Of a DNA stretch of 64,000 nt, positions 1 to 8,690 are shown one piece after another (position 1 is the first letter of the stretch; each line of letters begins with the position of its first letter). A program made the translations under genes and the position numbers. The DNA is from Micromonospora sp. U21 (GTDB lineage Bacteria > Actinomycetota > Actinomycetes > Mycobacteriales > Micromonosporaceae). The notes beneath the pieces were generated by a model that did not search any database, was not told the DNA's origin, and worked only from the letters and a program-made list of their open reading frames with translations. The DNA lies in contig NZ_JAGPYK010000001.1 of NCBI RefSeq assembly GCF_018070045.1, forward strand, positions 248,001 to 312,000, given 5' to 3'.

Positions 1-790
1 CCGGGTCGCGGACCGCCACCGCCAGGTTCAGTGACCGCCCGGAGATGTACGGGAACGGGTGCGCAGGGTCCACGGCGAGCGGGGTCAGCACCGGGAAGAT
101 GTGCTCCCGGAAGTAGGTGCGCAGCCGCTCCCGCTCGACGTCGCCCAGCTCGCCCCAGCGCAGTATGCGGATGCCCTCGTCGGCCAGCTTGGGCAGCACG
201 TCGTCGACGAAGCAGGCGGCGTGCCGGGCGACCAGCTCGGCGGTCCGCTCGGCGATCAGCTCCAGCTGGGTACGCAGGGGCAGCCGGTCGCCGCCGCGTA
301 CCGGAAGGCCGGCGGAGAGCCGTCGCTTCAGTCCCGCGATCCGCACCATGTAGAACTCGTCGAGGTTGCTGGCGAAGATGGCGAGGAACTTGGCCCGTTC
401 CAGCAGTGGGGTGCGCTGGTCCTCGGCGAGCGTGAGCACCCGGGCGTTGAAGTCGAGCCAGGACAGCTCCCGGTTGAGGAACCGGTCCTCCGGCAGCGGC
501 GTGGGAGCGGGCGGCTCGTCGCCGGGCGCGGCGTCCGCCGCCGGGATCGGCCCGGCTCCGCCGGCCCGGTCCTCGGCCGGGGCGGACGGGACGACGGGGT
601 CGATGACCTCGTCCAGCCCGGAGGAGGCCGCGGCCGGATCGTCGGCGAGCGTGTCGGCGCGGGCGGCGCCGGCGCGTTCGGCCCGAGAAGGGCGGAACCG
701 GCCGTCGGCGCCACGGGTGGGGGCGCCGTTGCGGGGCGTGGCGGGGTCGGTGGCGGGCGGGCTGGCCGGGTGCTCGCGAGGGGTGCTCAC
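1..790 (-). CDS. ppk: Polyphosphate kinase 1, N-terminal part (cut by window edge)
   Basis: PPK1 reversibly polymerises the gamma-phosphate of ATP into inorganic polyphosphate. Only the first 263 codons are present; the rest runs off the left edge. The conserved PPK N-domain opens with [17 protein letters not shown] near residue 102, followed by [14 protein letters not shown] and, at the edge, [18 protein letters not shown]. About 100 residues of Ala/Pro/Asp-rich low-complexity sequence precede that core, longer than in most PPK1 proteins. The GTG at 790 was chosen because the ATG just upstream, in another frame, stops after two codons. The autophosphorylated histidines lie outside the window. 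The family call is secure from the N-terminal block; completeness cannot be judged. Confidence 0.93.
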   Translation of the reverse strand, partial: MSTPREHPASPPATDPATPRNGAPTRGADGRFRPSRAERAGAARADTLADDPAAASSGLDEVIDPVVPSAPAEDRAGGAGPIPAADAAPGDEPPAPTPLPEDRFLNRELSWLDFNARVLTLAEDQRTPLLERAKFLAIFASNLDEFYMVRIAGLKRRLSAGLPVRGGDRLPLRTQLELIAERTAELVARHAACFVDDVLPKLADEGIRILRWGELGDVERERLRTYFREHIFPVLTPLAVDPAHPFPYISGRSLNLAVAVRDP

Positions 791-844
791 CCGCTCATAA
801 TCACCCGATCCCGGTTAACGCAAAATGAACTTGGCTCCGTCGGG

Positions 845-1042
845 TCAGTTCATCGTCGGTAATGTCACCCGGACGACCTCGCCGTCGGGATCGGTGTCGA
901 TGCGGACCCGCTGGCCGAGCCGGAGCAGCCGCAGCCCGGAGGCGTCGAAGGCCCGGGCGGGGAAGCGCAGCTCGGTGCCGTCGTCGAGCAGCAGAACGCC
1001 GCTGCGCGTCGCCGCGTCGTAGCTGGCCACCGTGCCTTGCAT
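845..1042 (-). CDS. Small cold-shock-domain-like protein
   Basis: A 65-residue protein resembling a cold-shock (OB-fold) domain: MQGTVASYDAATRSGVLLLDDG, then a basic/aromatic stretch and a GQRVRIDTDPDG turn. These families bind single-stranded nucleic acid. The usual RNP1 motif (KGFGFI) is replaced by RSGVLLLDD, so the aromatic RNA-stacking face is largely missing and RNA binding is uncertain. A GTG five codons upstream (1057) is also possible; the ATG at 1042 fits the family N-terminus better. It lies between ppk and cofC, all on the minus strand. Confidence 0.72.
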   Translation of the reverse strand: MQGTVASYDAATRSGVLLLDDGTELRFPARAFDASGLRLLRLGQRVRIDTDPDGEVVRVTLPTMN

Positions 1043-1064
1043 GCTGGCACCGTACACCGGCGGG

Positions 1065-1712
1065 TCAGCCCGCGGAGCGGGCCGGGCAGCCGGCGGCGAG
1101 CAGCGCGGCGGTGTGCGGCCCCAGCCCGAGCCGGGCTGCGGCGGCCAGGTCCGCGGCGGTGTCCACGTCCCGGCGCAGGCTGGGCCAGTCCCCGGTCAGG
1201 GGCAGCGCCCCGCTCGCCGCGTGCGCCGCCGCCGAGCCCACTCCGAAGCGTGGGTCCAGGGGGATGCCCGGCGGCGCCGTGAGCAGCACCGTGCCGCCGC
1301 CCGGTGCGTCCGGCACGAACCGGCGTACCCCCGCTCGGCCGGTCTGCGCCGCGAGCAGCGCGCCGGCCAGCTCGGCCGGGCGCAGCGCCGGCAGGTCGGC
1401 GGTGAGCCCGCCCACCCACCCCGCGGGCACGCCCGCCGCGCCGTGCCGGAAGGCGGCGTTCAGACCGGCGTCCGGCTCGTCAGGTAGCACCCGTGCGCCG
1501 GCGGCCCGCGCCGCAGCCGCCACCCGGGCGTCGTCGGTCACCACCAGAACCTCGGCGACCGTCGGGCAGGCCAGCACCGCGCGGAGCGTGTCCGCCGCCA
1601 GCGCCAGCGCCAGCTCCTCGTGCGGTACGCCGGGCAGCGCGCCCCGCAGCCGGCTCTTCGCTGCGGTCAGACGCTTCACCGGCACCACCACGGCCCACCC
1701 CGACTGACTCAC
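1065..1712 (-). CDS. cofC: 2-phospho-L-lactate / phosphoenolpyruvate guanylyltransferase
   Basis: CofC activates 2-phospholactate or phosphoenolpyruvate with GTP to give the side-chain precursor of coenzyme F420 in the cytoplasm. The 215-residue protein starts with the NTP-transferase signature [19 protein letters not shown], followed by [19 protein letters not shown] and the [14 protein letters not shown] acceptor-site region, in the order and size of CofC proteins. The GTG start at 1712 directly precedes this core; the reading frame is open further upstream but shows no conserved residues there. The other F420 genes (cofD, cofE/fbiB) are not in this window, which is common in actinomycetes. 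It is divergent from plsC. Confidence 0.9.
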   Translation of the reverse strand: MSQSGWAVVVPVKRLTAAKSRLRGALPGVPHEELALALAADTLRAVLACPTVAEVLVVTDDARVAAAARAAGARVLPDEPDAGLNAAFRHGAAGVPAGWVGGLTADLPALRPAELAGALLAAQTGRAGVRRFVPDAPGGGTVLLTAPPGIPLDPRFGVGSAAAHAASGALPLTGDWPSLRRDVDTAADLAAAARLGLGPHTAALLAAGCPARSAG

Positions 1713-1839
1713 GTCGGCAATCCTGCCAGCCGGACGGCGGGACCCTCGCTGGCCGTACCGGGGGCGAGCAGGCATGATTTCCGCTGCGGGTGTCGCGGAC
1801 GGGGTTCGCGGCGGGGTCGGGGCGCGACGAGGAGGCACA

Positions 1840-2574
1840 GTGGTACGGCGGAGGCTGGGGTTCTGGCAACGGTTCGCCGTGGCGCTGGTCAAGCCGGTGA
1901 TGACCGTCTGGACCCGGCGCACCTGGCGCGGCATGGAGCACCTCGGCCGGGACGGCGGCGTCATCATCGTCGCGAACCACATCTCGCACGCCGACCCGCT
2001 GGTCTCCGCGCACTTCATCTTCGACTCCGGGCGGTGGCCGCGGTACCTGGGCAAGGCCAGCGTGTTCCGGGTGCCGGTGATCGGCTGGATCCTGCACCGG
2101 TGCCGGCAGATCCCGGTCGAGCGGAACACCGTGGACGCGGTCCGCTCGCTGGACGCGCTGGTCGCGGCGCTCGACGAGGGCGGCGCGGTGGTGATCTACC
2201 CGGAGGGCACCACCACCCGGCAGCCGGAGTTGTGGCCGATGAAGGCCAAGACCGGCGCCGCCCGGCTGGCGCTGGCCACCGGTGCTCCCGTGGTGCCGCT
2301 GGTCATGTGGGGGCCGGAGCGGATCTTCGACCCGCGGACCACCCGGATCAACCTGCGTCCGCGGATCCCGGTGACCGTGGTCGCCGGCGAACCGGTCGAC
2401 CTGAGCCGGTGGGCGGACGCCCAGCCGACCCGAGCCACCCTGGAAGAGATGACGGACGCCATCATGCTGCGGCTGCGCGACATGCTCGCCGAGATCCGTG
2501 GCGGCACGCCGCCGCCGCTCTGGGAACGACCGGCCCGACCGTCCGCCGAGCGTCAGCAGGGTGGTGTCGCGTGA
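1840..2574 (+). CDS. plsC: 1-acyl-sn-glycerol-3-phosphate acyltransferase (PlsC family)
   Basis: A PlsC-type acyltransferase that adds an acyl chain to lysophosphatidic acid at the membrane. The 244-residue protein shows the NHxxxxD catalytic motif as NHISHADP near residue 46 and the substrate-binding YPEGTTT near residue 121, with one hydrophobic N-terminal segment. The GTG at 1840 is preceded by AGGAGG five bases upstream; an ATG at 1774 is in frame but has no comparable ribosome site. Its stop overlaps the gpsA start (GTGA), so the two phospholipid-precursor genes are translationally coupled. The exact acyl acceptor cannot be read from sequence. Confidence 0.9.
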   Translation: MVRRRLGFWQRFAVALVKPVMTVWTRRTWRGMEHLGRDGGVIIVANHISHADPLVSAHFIFDSGRWPRYLGKASVFRVPVIGWILHRCRQIPVERNTVDAVRSLDALVAALDEGGAVVIYPEGTTTRQPELWPMKAKTGAARLALATGAPVVPLVMWGPERIFDPRTTRINLRPRIPVTVVAGEPVDLSRWADAQPTRATLEEMTDAIMLRLRDMLAEIRGGTPPPLWERPARPSAERQQGGVA

Positions 2575-3590
2575 GCGAGCGAACCGGCGGGCACGTCGCG
2601 GTGCTCGGCGCCGGTTCCTGGGGCACCGCGTTCGCCAAGATCCTGGCCGACGCGGGGCGGGACGTGACGGTGTGGGCGCGCCGCGCGTCGGTGGCGGAGA
2701 GCATCCGCACCGAGCGGCGCAACCCGGAGTACCTGCCGGACCTGTTGCTGCCGGCCCGGGTCACCGCCACCCACGACGCGGTCGAGGCGATCACCGGCGC
2801 CGAGGTGGTGGTGCTGGCCGTGCCGTCGCAGACCCTGCGCGGCAACCTCGCCGAGTGGGCCGGGCACCTGCACCCGGACGCCACCCTGGTGTCGCTGATG
2901 AAGGGCATCGAGCTCGGCACCACCAGGCGGATGAGCGAGGTCATCGTGGAGACCGCCGGCGTGGCCGCGGACCGCGTGGTCGTGGTCTCCGGCCCGAACC
3001 TGGCCCCGGAGATCGCCGCCGAGCAGCCGGCCGCCACCGTGGTCGCCGGGACGAACAGCCACCGCACCGCGCTCGTGCAGGCGTCGATCCGGACGCCCTA
3101 CCTGCGCCCGTACACCAACGACGACGTGATCGGCTGCGAGCTGGGCGGGGCGGTCAAGAACGTGATCGCCCTGTCGTACGGCATCGCCACCGCGATGGGC
3201 TTCGGCGACAACACCCGGGCCATGTTGATGACCCGCGGGCTGGCCGAGACGGCCCGCCTGGGTGTGGCGCTCGGCGCGGATCCGATCACCTTCGCGGGCC
3301 TGGCGGGCATGGGCGACCTGGTCGCCTCCTGCTCGTCCCCGCTGGCCCGGAACCGCACCTTCGGTGAGCATCTGGGCCGGGGCGAGACGCTGGAGCAGGC
3401 CCAGGCCGCGACCCGGCAGACCGCCGAGGGCGTGAAGAGCTGCCTGGCGATCCGTGACCTGGCGCGGGCGCACGGTGTCGAGATGCCGATCACCGAGCAG
3501 GTCGAGCGGATCTGCCACGAGGGGATGGATCCCCGCCTCGCCGTGGACACCCTGATGAGCCGGACAGCCAAACCCGAGTCGTACGAGTGA
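2571..3590 (+). CDS. gpsA: Glycerol-3-phosphate dehydrogenase [NAD(P)+]
   Basis: Reduces dihydroxyacetone phosphate to sn-glycerol-3-phosphate, the backbone of phospholipids. The 339-residue protein has the dinucleotide-binding motif [12 protein letters not shown] at residues 12-23, SLMKGIE near 110, and the catalytic-lysine segment [15 protein letters not shown] near 195, followed by the [20 protein letters not shown]-terminal signature. Length is normal. The GTG start overlaps the plsC stop by four bases, so acyltransferase and substrate-producing enzyme are co-expressed. The next gene begins eight bases after the stop. Confidence 0.97.
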   Translation: MSERTGGHVAVLGAGSWGTAFAKILADAGRDVTVWARRASVAESIRTERRNPEYLPDLLLPARVTATHDAVEAITGAEVVVLAVPSQTLRGNLAEWAGHLHPDATLVSLMKGIELGTTRRMSEVIVETAGVAADRVVVVSGPNLAPEIAAEQPAATVVAGTNSHRTALVQASIRTPYLRPYTNDDVIGCELGGAVKNVIALSYGIATAMGFGDNTRAMLMTRGLAETARLGVALGADPITFAGLAGMGDLVASCSSPLARNRTFGEHLGRGETLEQAQAATRQTAEGVKSCLAIRDLARAHGVEMPITEQVERICHEGMDPRLAVDTLMSRTAKPESYE

Positions 3591-3597
3591 GGACCCG

Positions 3598-4716
3598 ATG
3601 AGCGATCTGGGAGACGGCACCCGCTGCGTGCACGCCGGGCTGCCCGAGCCGGCGCCAGGTGATCCCTTCCTGCCCGGGCCGGTCTTCGCCGCGCCGTACC
3701 ACCTCGACCCGTGGCAGGGCCCGGCCGGCTCGCCGAACGGCTACGGTCGCCCCGACAACCCCACGCGGCGGCTGCTGGAGGCGGCCGTGGGTGAACTGGA
3801 GGGCGGCGACTGCCGGGTCTTCGCCACCGGTCAGGCGGCCATCACGGGCATGCTGCTCACCCTGCTGCGCCCGGGGGACACCGTGGTGCTGCCCACCGAC
3901 GGATACTTCCCGGTCCGGGCGTTCGCCACCGATGTGCTGGAGGCGATCGGCGTCCGCGTGCTCCTCGTCCCGACCGTCGGGCCGTACCCGTCGCTGGAGG
4001 GCGTTCGGCTGGTGCTGGTGGAGACCCCGGCCAACCCGGGCCTGGACGTGGTCGACGTGGCCGCCCTGGCGGAACGGGCGCACGCCGCCGGCGCGCTGCT
4101 CGCGGTGGACAACACCACGGCGACCCCGCTCGGCCAGCGTCCGCTGGATCTCGGCGCCGACCTGGTGGTCGCCTCGGGCACGAAGGCGCTCACCGGCCAC
4201 TCCGACCTGCTGCTGGGCTACCTGGCCAGCCGGTCCGCCGAGCTGATCGAGGCGGTGACGCGCTGGCGTACCACCACCGGCTCGGTGCCGGGCGCGTTCG
4301 ATGCCTGGTTGGCCCACCGCTCGCTGGGCACGCTCGACCTGCGGCTGGCCCGGCAGAGCGCGAACGCCGCCGCGGTCGCCGATCTGCTCGCCGGCCGGCC
4401 GGACGTGACCGGCCTGCGCTGGCCGGGGCGCACCGACGACGCCGCGTACCCGGTGGCCTCGGCCCAGATGCGCCGGATGCCCGGGGTGCTCTCGTTCGAC
4501 CTGGGCGACGCCGACCGGGTGAGTCGCTTCGTTGAGGCCGCCCGGCTGGTGGTGGCGGCCACCTCCTTCGGCGGCCTGCACACCACGGCGGACCGGCGGG
4601 CGCAGTGGGGCGACGACACCGCCCCCGGCTTCGTTCGGCTCTCCTGCGGGGTGGAGGACACGGCCGACCTGGTGGCCGACATCGCCGCCGCGCTGGACGC
4701 CGCCGGGCCGGCCTGA
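3598..4716 (+). CDS. Cys/Met-metabolism PLP-dependent enzyme (cystathionine gamma-lyase/synthase type)
   Basis: A 372-residue fold-type I PLP enzyme. It has FATGQAAITGMLLTLLRPGD near the cofactor phosphate site, VETPANPGLDVVDVAALA, and the PLP lysine in ASGTKALTGHSDLLLGYL near residue 196. These define the cystathionine gamma-lyase / gamma-synthase / O-acetylhomoserine sulfhydrylase group, which cannot be split by eye. It probably works in transsulfuration in the cytoplasm. It sits eight bases after gpsA and nine before the methyltransferase, so it is likely in the same operon although the functions do not obviously connect. Confidence 0.85.
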   Translation: MSDLGDGTRCVHAGLPEPAPGDPFLPGPVFAAPYHLDPWQGPAGSPNGYGRPDNPTRRLLEAAVGELEGGDCRVFATGQAAITGMLLTLLRPGDTVVLPTDGYFPVRAFATDVLEAIGVRVLLVPTVGPYPSLEGVRLVLVETPANPGLDVVDVAALAERAHAAGALLAVDNTTATPLGQRPLDLGADLVVASGTKALTGHSDLLLGYLASRSAELIEAVTRWRTTTGSVPGAFDAWLAHRSLGTLDLRLARQSANAAAVADLLAGRPDVTGLRWPGRTDDAAYPVASAQMRRMPGVLSFDLGDADRVSRFVEAARLVVAATSFGGLHTTADRRAQWGDDTAPGFVRLSCGVEDTADLVADIAAALDAAGPA

Positions 4717-4724
4717 GCTAGCCC

Positions 4725-5513
4725 ATGGCAGCATCGTTCCCCACCGACCGGCCGGCCCTCGTGCACCGGCTGCGGACCGCCGGCTGCGTCTACGCCGAGG
4801 ACGAGGCCGACCTGCTGCTGGCCGCCGCCGACACCCCGGCGGCGCTGGCCGACCTGACCGAGCGCCGGGTGGCCGGTGAACCGCTGGAGCACCTGCTCGG
4901 CTGGGCGGAGTTCTGCGGTCTGCGGATCGCCGTCGCCGCGGGCGTCTTCGTGCCGCGGGGCCGGACCGCCCTGCTGGTCGAGGCGGCGGCCGCGCTGACC
5001 GGCCCGGCGCCGGCCGTGGTCGACCTCTGCTGCGGCTCCGGGGCCACCACCGTCGCGTTGGCGCACCGGCTCGCGCCGCGCTGGCTGGCCGCCGCCGACA
5101 TCGACCCGGCGGCCGTGGCGTGCGCCCGCGGCAACCTCACCGGGCTGTCCGCCGAGGTGTTCGAGGGTGACCTGTTCGCGCCGTTGCCCCCGCACTGGCG
5201 GGGCCGGCTGAACCTGGTCGTCGCCAACGCCCCGTACGTGCCGACCGCCGCGGTGGCGTTGATGCCCGCCGAGGCGCGGCTGCACGAGGCCCCGGTGGCC
5301 CTCGACGGCGGACCGGACGGGCTCACCGTGCTGCGCCGGGTGGGTGTCGACGCCGCCATCTGGCTGGCCCCCGGTGGACACCTGGTGGTCGAGGCCGGCG
5401 TCACTCAGGTGGACGCGCTCTGCGACGCGTTCAGTGCCGCCGGGCTGGTGCCGAGCGTGCGGCACGACGAGGACCTGGACGCCACGGCCGTGACCGCCCG
5501 CCGCCCCGCCTGA
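4725..5513 (+). CDS. PrmC-like putative protein N5-glutamine methyltransferase
   Basis: A 262-residue SAM-dependent methyltransferase related to PrmC/HemK, which methylates the GGQ glutamine of release factors. It has the HemK-type N-terminal helical domain with RVAGEPLEHLLGWAEFCGLRI, SAM motif I as VVDLCCGSGATTVAL (about residues 98-112), and motif IV near residue 168. In true PrmC motif IV is NPPY; here it is NAPY, and motif I has CCGSG where PrmC usually has GTGSG. It is therefore more likely the PrmC-related paralogue known in actinobacteria than the release-factor enzyme itself, which would be expected next to prfA. Substrate unknown. ATG start at 4725. Confidence 0.8.
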   Translation: MAASFPTDRPALVHRLRTAGCVYAEDEADLLLAAADTPAALADLTERRVAGEPLEHLLGWAEFCGLRIAVAAGVFVPRGRTALLVEAAAALTGPAPAVVDLCCGSGATTVALAHRLAPRWLAAADIDPAAVACARGNLTGLSAEVFEGDLFAPLPPHWRGRLNLVVANAPYVPTAAVALMPAEARLHEAPVALDGGPDGLTVLRRVGVDAAIWLAPGGHLVVEAGVTQVDALCDAFSAAGLVPSVRHDEDLDATAVTARRPA

Positions 5514-5630
5514 ACCCCCTCGCCACGGGCCCACTGACCGCCGCCGCGCCCCGGGCACGCCGCGTCGCGCAGCCCATCGCACCGGCCAGCCCTCACCGAG
5601 GTCCATGGGCTGGCCGTACCACTTGTTTGT

Positions 5631-5701
5631 CCTTTGCTCTGCTTCAACGGGCGCAACAGAAAGATGCCGTCGGTGTCGCGCCGGTTGAAGCAGAGCAAAG
5701 G
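5631..5701. repeat. Long near-perfect inverted repeat in the 324-bp gap before the ROK gene
   Basis: The gap 5514-5837 holds no gene but a striking stem-loop. Arms 5631-5648 and 5684-5701 are perfectly complementary over 18 bp (CCTTTGCTCTGCTTCAAC), and after one mismatch the stem continues for five more pairs (5650-5654 with 5678-5682), leaving a 23-nt loop. There is no T tract on either side, so a standard Rho-independent terminator is unlikely. It could be an interspersed palindromic repeat, a transcript-stabilising hairpin after the upstream operon, or a protein-binding site. Confidence 0.85.
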
Positions 5702-5837
5702 CCGCGCGACAGCAACTCGCGGGTACCGGGACGGCAACCCGGGCATCAAGGAAACCTGGCGGCGGAGGCGGGCGTGGCGGGGAAGAGGTGTTGGCACTAG
5801 CCTCGGCTCACACTCATGACGGCGAGAGGCGGTTTCG

Positions 5838-6887
5838 GTGGGCAGCGCAGGGGTGCCGGTGGTCGTCGGGCTGGACAACGGCGGGACCAGCAACAACGCC
5901 ACCGTGCTGACGGTGGGCGGCCGGTTCCTGGTGGATGGTCTGCTGGAGATCCCCAGCGAGGTGCGGGCCGGGCCGGACGCCGCCATCGAGGCGCTGGCCC
6001 GGGCGCTGGACGGGGCCCTGGCGCAGACCGGCGTGCCACGTGAGCTGGTCCGGGCGGTCGGGCTGGACACTCCGGGCCCGGCGAGCGCCGCCGGCGTCAT
6101 CTCGTCGCGCGGCTCGACCAACTTCTCCCAGCCGGCCTGGCGTGGCTTCGACGTGCGGGGCGCGCTGGAGCGGCGGCTGGGCCTGCCGGTGGTCTACCAC
6201 AACGACGGCAACGCGGCCGCGCTCTACGCACACCACGTGTACTTCGGCGCCGAGGCGATGAACCGGTCGTCGGTCTCCGCGATCGTCGGCACCGGCCTCG
6301 GCGGCGGTGTGGTCGAGGGCGGCCGTGTGATCGCCGGCGCGGCCGGGATGGCCGGGGAGCTGGGTCACGTGCACATCCCGCTGACCGGGCTGCTCGGCCC
6401 GAAGCAGCCGGAGCCCACCTGCGCGTGCGGCTTCACCGGGGACGTCGAGAGCGTCGCCTCGCTGACCGGCATCGAACGCAACCTGCTGCCGTACTGGCTG
6501 ACCCGGTACCCCGACCACCCGCTCGCCGCCGAGCCGGTCGCCCGCGCGGCGAAGCTGGTCCGCGGCTACGGCGAGCGGGGGGACGCGCTGGCCCGGGACC
6601 TCTTCACCCAGCAGGCGGTGGCGCTGGGCCGGCTGTTCACCGTGGCGGCCAACTTCACCGACCCGCACGCGTACTTCGTCGGCGGCGGGGTGGTGGAGGC
6701 GGCGCCGGAGTTCCGCGACTGGTTCCTGGCGACGGTGCGCGAGCACACCGTGCTCCGCGAGGAGCAGGCGGCGGTGGCCACCTTCGCCCTGGTGCCGGAG
6801 CGGGACATGGCCGGCGCGCGGGGCGTGGCGATCGCGGCCCTGGAGGCACTGCGCGCCGTGCCGGAGCCCGGCCCGCTGGTCGCCTGA
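5838..6887 (+). CDS. ROK-family sugar kinase (glucokinase-like)
   Basis: A 349-residue ROK protein, probably phosphorylating glucose or a related sugar with ATP. The phosphate-binding motif is VGLDNGGTSNN at the N-terminus, the catalytic aspartate lies in YHNDGNAAALYAHH near residue 123, and AIVGTGLGGGVVEGG and AGMAGELGHVHIP follow. The ROK zinc motif, normally CxCGxxGCxE, is CACGFTGDVES near residue 195: the third cysteine is Asp. There is no helix-turn-helix, so this is an enzyme rather than a NagC-type repressor. The GTG start gives a normal N-terminus. It stands alone behind the inverted repeat. Confidence 0.85.
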   Translation: MGSAGVPVVVGLDNGGTSNNATVLTVGGRFLVDGLLEIPSEVRAGPDAAIEALARALDGALAQTGVPRELVRAVGLDTPGPASAAGVISSRGSTNFSQPAWRGFDVRGALERRLGLPVVYHNDGNAAALYAHHVYFGAEAMNRSSVSAIVGTGLGGGVVEGGRVIAGAAGMAGELGHVHIPLTGLLGPKQPEPTCACGFTGDVESVASLTGIERNLLPYWLTRYPDHPLAAEPVARAAKLVRGYGERGDALARDLFTQQAVALGRLFTVAANFTDPHAYFVGGGVVEAAPEFRDWFLATVREHTVLREEQAAVATFALVPERDMAGARGVAIAALEALRAVPEPGPLVA

Positions 6888-6945
6888 GCCGCCGAGCCTG
6901 GGCTCTCTGCGCGAGCCTGAGCCCGCGCCGGTCCGCCTCGTCCGC

Positions 6946-7146
6946 TCAGCGGCGCGGCGGGGCCTGGGCGAAGGCGGTCCAGGCGGCCGGCGGGAACAGC
7001 AGGGCCGGGCCGGCCGGGTCCTTGGAGTCGCGGACGGCGACCAGTCGGGGGATCGCGGCCACCTCCACACAGGCACCCTGGTCGCCGCTGCGGCTGCTCT
7101 TGCGCCATGCCGCCGCGGCCAGCGCCGCCGTGATCGTCGGTGTCAT
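6946..7146 (-). CDS. DUF397 (WhiJ/BldB-partner type) small protein
   Basis: A 66-residue DUF397 protein: AWRKSSRSGDQGACVEVA followed by VAVRDSKDPAGPALLFPPAAWTAF is the full family signature. These small proteins are encoded in many copies in Streptomyces and Micromonospora next to WhiJ-like helix-turn-helix proteins and are linked genetically to control of development. The biochemical role is still unclear. The ATG at 7146 lies five bases downstream of the stop of the regulator gene on the same strand, so both are translated from one mRNA. Confidence 0.92.
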   Translation of the reverse strand: MTPTITAALAAAAWRKSSRSGDQGACVEVAAIPRLVAVRDSKDPAGPALLFPPAAWTAFAQAPPRR

Positions 7147-7151
7147 CGGTC

Positions 7152-7997
7152 CTACCGTCCCTTCAGGAGTGACAGGAGCTGCTTGCGGCTGTCGGCCGGG
7201 CTGAGCGCCACGCTCCGCAGATGCTCCATGATCTTGGTGCAGGTACGCGTCTCGCCGGCCCGGTCGAGGATCATCTGGCCGGCGACGGTCTCCACCGAGG
7301 CGATGATCGGGTCCTCCGGGTCGGCGAACTCCAGGATGTGCAGCGAGCCCCGGGTGCCCCGGTGGTAGCCGGCGGAGAGCGGGATCACCTGGACGGAGAT
7401 GTTCGGTAGCTCGGCCATCTTGACCAGATGGCGCAGTTGCCCGTCCATCACCGATTGGTCGCCGACCGGGCGTAGCAGCGCGCCCTCGTCGATGATCGCG
7501 TCGAGGATGGGCGGGTCGTCGCCGGTGAGCCGCTGTTGCCGGTCGAGGCGAACCTTGACCCGTTGCTCCACCAGGTCGTCGCCGAGCGTGTGCGGGCCGC
7601 CGCGCATCACGCCGCGGATGTAGTCGGCGGTCTGCAGCAGGCCGGGCACCACCGAGGGCTCGAAGTTGGCGATGGCGGTGGCCTCGGCCTCCAGGGCGAT
7701 GAAATCGATGGTGCGTGGGTCCAGCAGGTACGAGTACGACACCCACCAGCCTGGCTTGCGGGCGTCCTTGGCGAGCTGCACCGCCGCGGCCACCTCGTCG
7801 GCGCCCACCCCGTACGAGGTGAGCAGGGCGCGCACGGTGGCCGGGCTGATCAGTGTCTGCGCGTTCTCGTACCGGGAGAGCGTGCTGCGGGTGCTGTTGA
7901 TCTCATCCGCGGCGGTCTCGAGCGTCAGCCCGCAGGCTTCCCGATGGTGGCGCAGGGCGATACCGAGCCGGCGGGCGCGGGCGGTCTTCGGGGCCAT
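7152..7997 (-). CDS. WhiJ-like XRE-family regulator with DUF5753 domain
   Basis: A 281-residue DNA-binding protein. Residues about 10-65 form an XRE helix-turn-helix (RLGIALRHHREACGLTLETAADEI, then STLSRYENAQTLISPATV); residues about 80-275 form the DUF5753 domain, starting FIALEAEATAIANFEPSVVPGLLQTADYIRGVM. Together with the downstream DUF397 gene this is the WhiJ-like arrangement of actinomycetes, in which the regulator represses developmental functions until relieved. The ATG at 7997 was preferred to a GTG/ATG 21 codons upstream because the HTH begins directly after it and the upstream segment holds a tandem repeat that looks like an operator. Confidence 0.92.
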   Translation of the reverse strand: MAPKTARARRLGIALRHHREACGLTLETAADEINSTRSTLSRYENAQTLISPATVRALLTSYGVGADEVAAAVQLAKDARKPGWWVSYSYLLDPRTIDFIALEAEATAIANFEPSVVPGLLQTADYIRGVMRGGPHTLGDDLVEQRVKVRLDRQQRLTGDDPPILDAIIDEGALLRPVGDQSVMDGQLRHLVKMAELPNISVQVIPLSAGYHRGTRGSLHILEFADPEDPIIASVETVAGQMILDRAGETRTCTKIMEHLRSVALSPADSRKQLLSLLKGR

Positions 7998-8023
7998 GCA
8001 TCGATGGTCGCACACATTTGTGG

Positions 8024-8053
8024 GAACGTCTGCATGAGAGAACGTCGATGAGA
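8024..8053 (-). promoter_or_regulatory. Tandem direct repeat upstream of the WhiJ-like gene, candidate operator
   Basis: Two adjacent copies of GAACGTC-ATGAGA are read on the plus strand: GAACGTCTGCATGAGA at 8024-8039 and GAACGTCGATGAGA at 8040-8053, differing by a two-base deletion and otherwise identical. They lie 27-56 bases upstream of the regulator start, in the divergent space before the plus-strand gene at 8274. Position and tandem arrangement suit an autoregulatory operator or promoter element; no protein binding is shown by sequence alone. Confidence 0.55.
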
Positions 8054-8273
8054 GTTGCATTCACGCCTGTACACGTGTCAATCTGTTATCGCGTCCTCAC
8101 TGCCGGTTGTCGTGGCGACGGTGGTGGTGAGCGACCGGAGGGGATGGGGCGCGCGGCGATCGGGTTTCTCCCCCGTACCCGATCGTCGCGTGCCGCCGCC
8201 ATCCCGGCCCGCCGGAAGGAGACGACGTGCGCACCGGTCCGGAGCCCCCCGCCGTACACCCGGACGGCCGACG

Positions 8274-8492
8274 ATGACCCGCTTCCTGGTGGTGCTCACC
8301 GACGTGCGTGCCGTGGAGGGCGTCGAGCGCAACGAGCGGACCGCGCCCGAGCGACGCCGGCAGGTGGTCGGCGCCAGCAGCCGGGAGGCCGCCGACCGGA
8401 TCGCCGGGGCGTTCATGGCCCTGGGCATGGTGCGGGCCGGCCGCCAGCGGGTGAAGGTGATCGCGGTCGGTCGCCGGCACGCCCGGGACTGA
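8274..8492 (+). CDS. Small hypothetical protein (72 aa)
   Basis: I do not recognise this family. The product begins MTRFLVVLTDVRAVEGVERN and is Arg/Glu/Ala-rich (ERTAPERRRQVVGASSREAADRIAG), with an alternating strand-helix-strand look (FLVVLTD ... REAADRIAGAFMALG ... KVIAVGRRHA) suggesting a compact alpha/beta fold. It has no signal peptide or membrane segment. ATG at 8274; the frame is open further upstream, but that part is arginine-rich and looks non-coding. It is divergent from the WhiJ-like gene and about 200 bp upstream of ddl. Confidence 0.55.
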   Translation: MTRFLVVLTDVRAVEGVERNERTAPERRRQVVGASSREAADRIAGAFMALGMVRAGRQRVKVIAVGRRHARD

Positions 8493-8690
8493 CGCACCAG
8501 CACCGGCCGGCACCCCGCCCGCCGAACAACATCCCGTCACGCACCGTATATCCTCTGCTGACCGAATGCCGTGTCGTGCCGCGGCTCACCGGGTATCGCT
8601 TCGCCCTACCGCCACGCACAGTAAGGTCAACCGGGTGAGCGCCACCGGCGAGCACGACCAGCCGCAGTCGCGTACGAAGAGGTGACCGGA

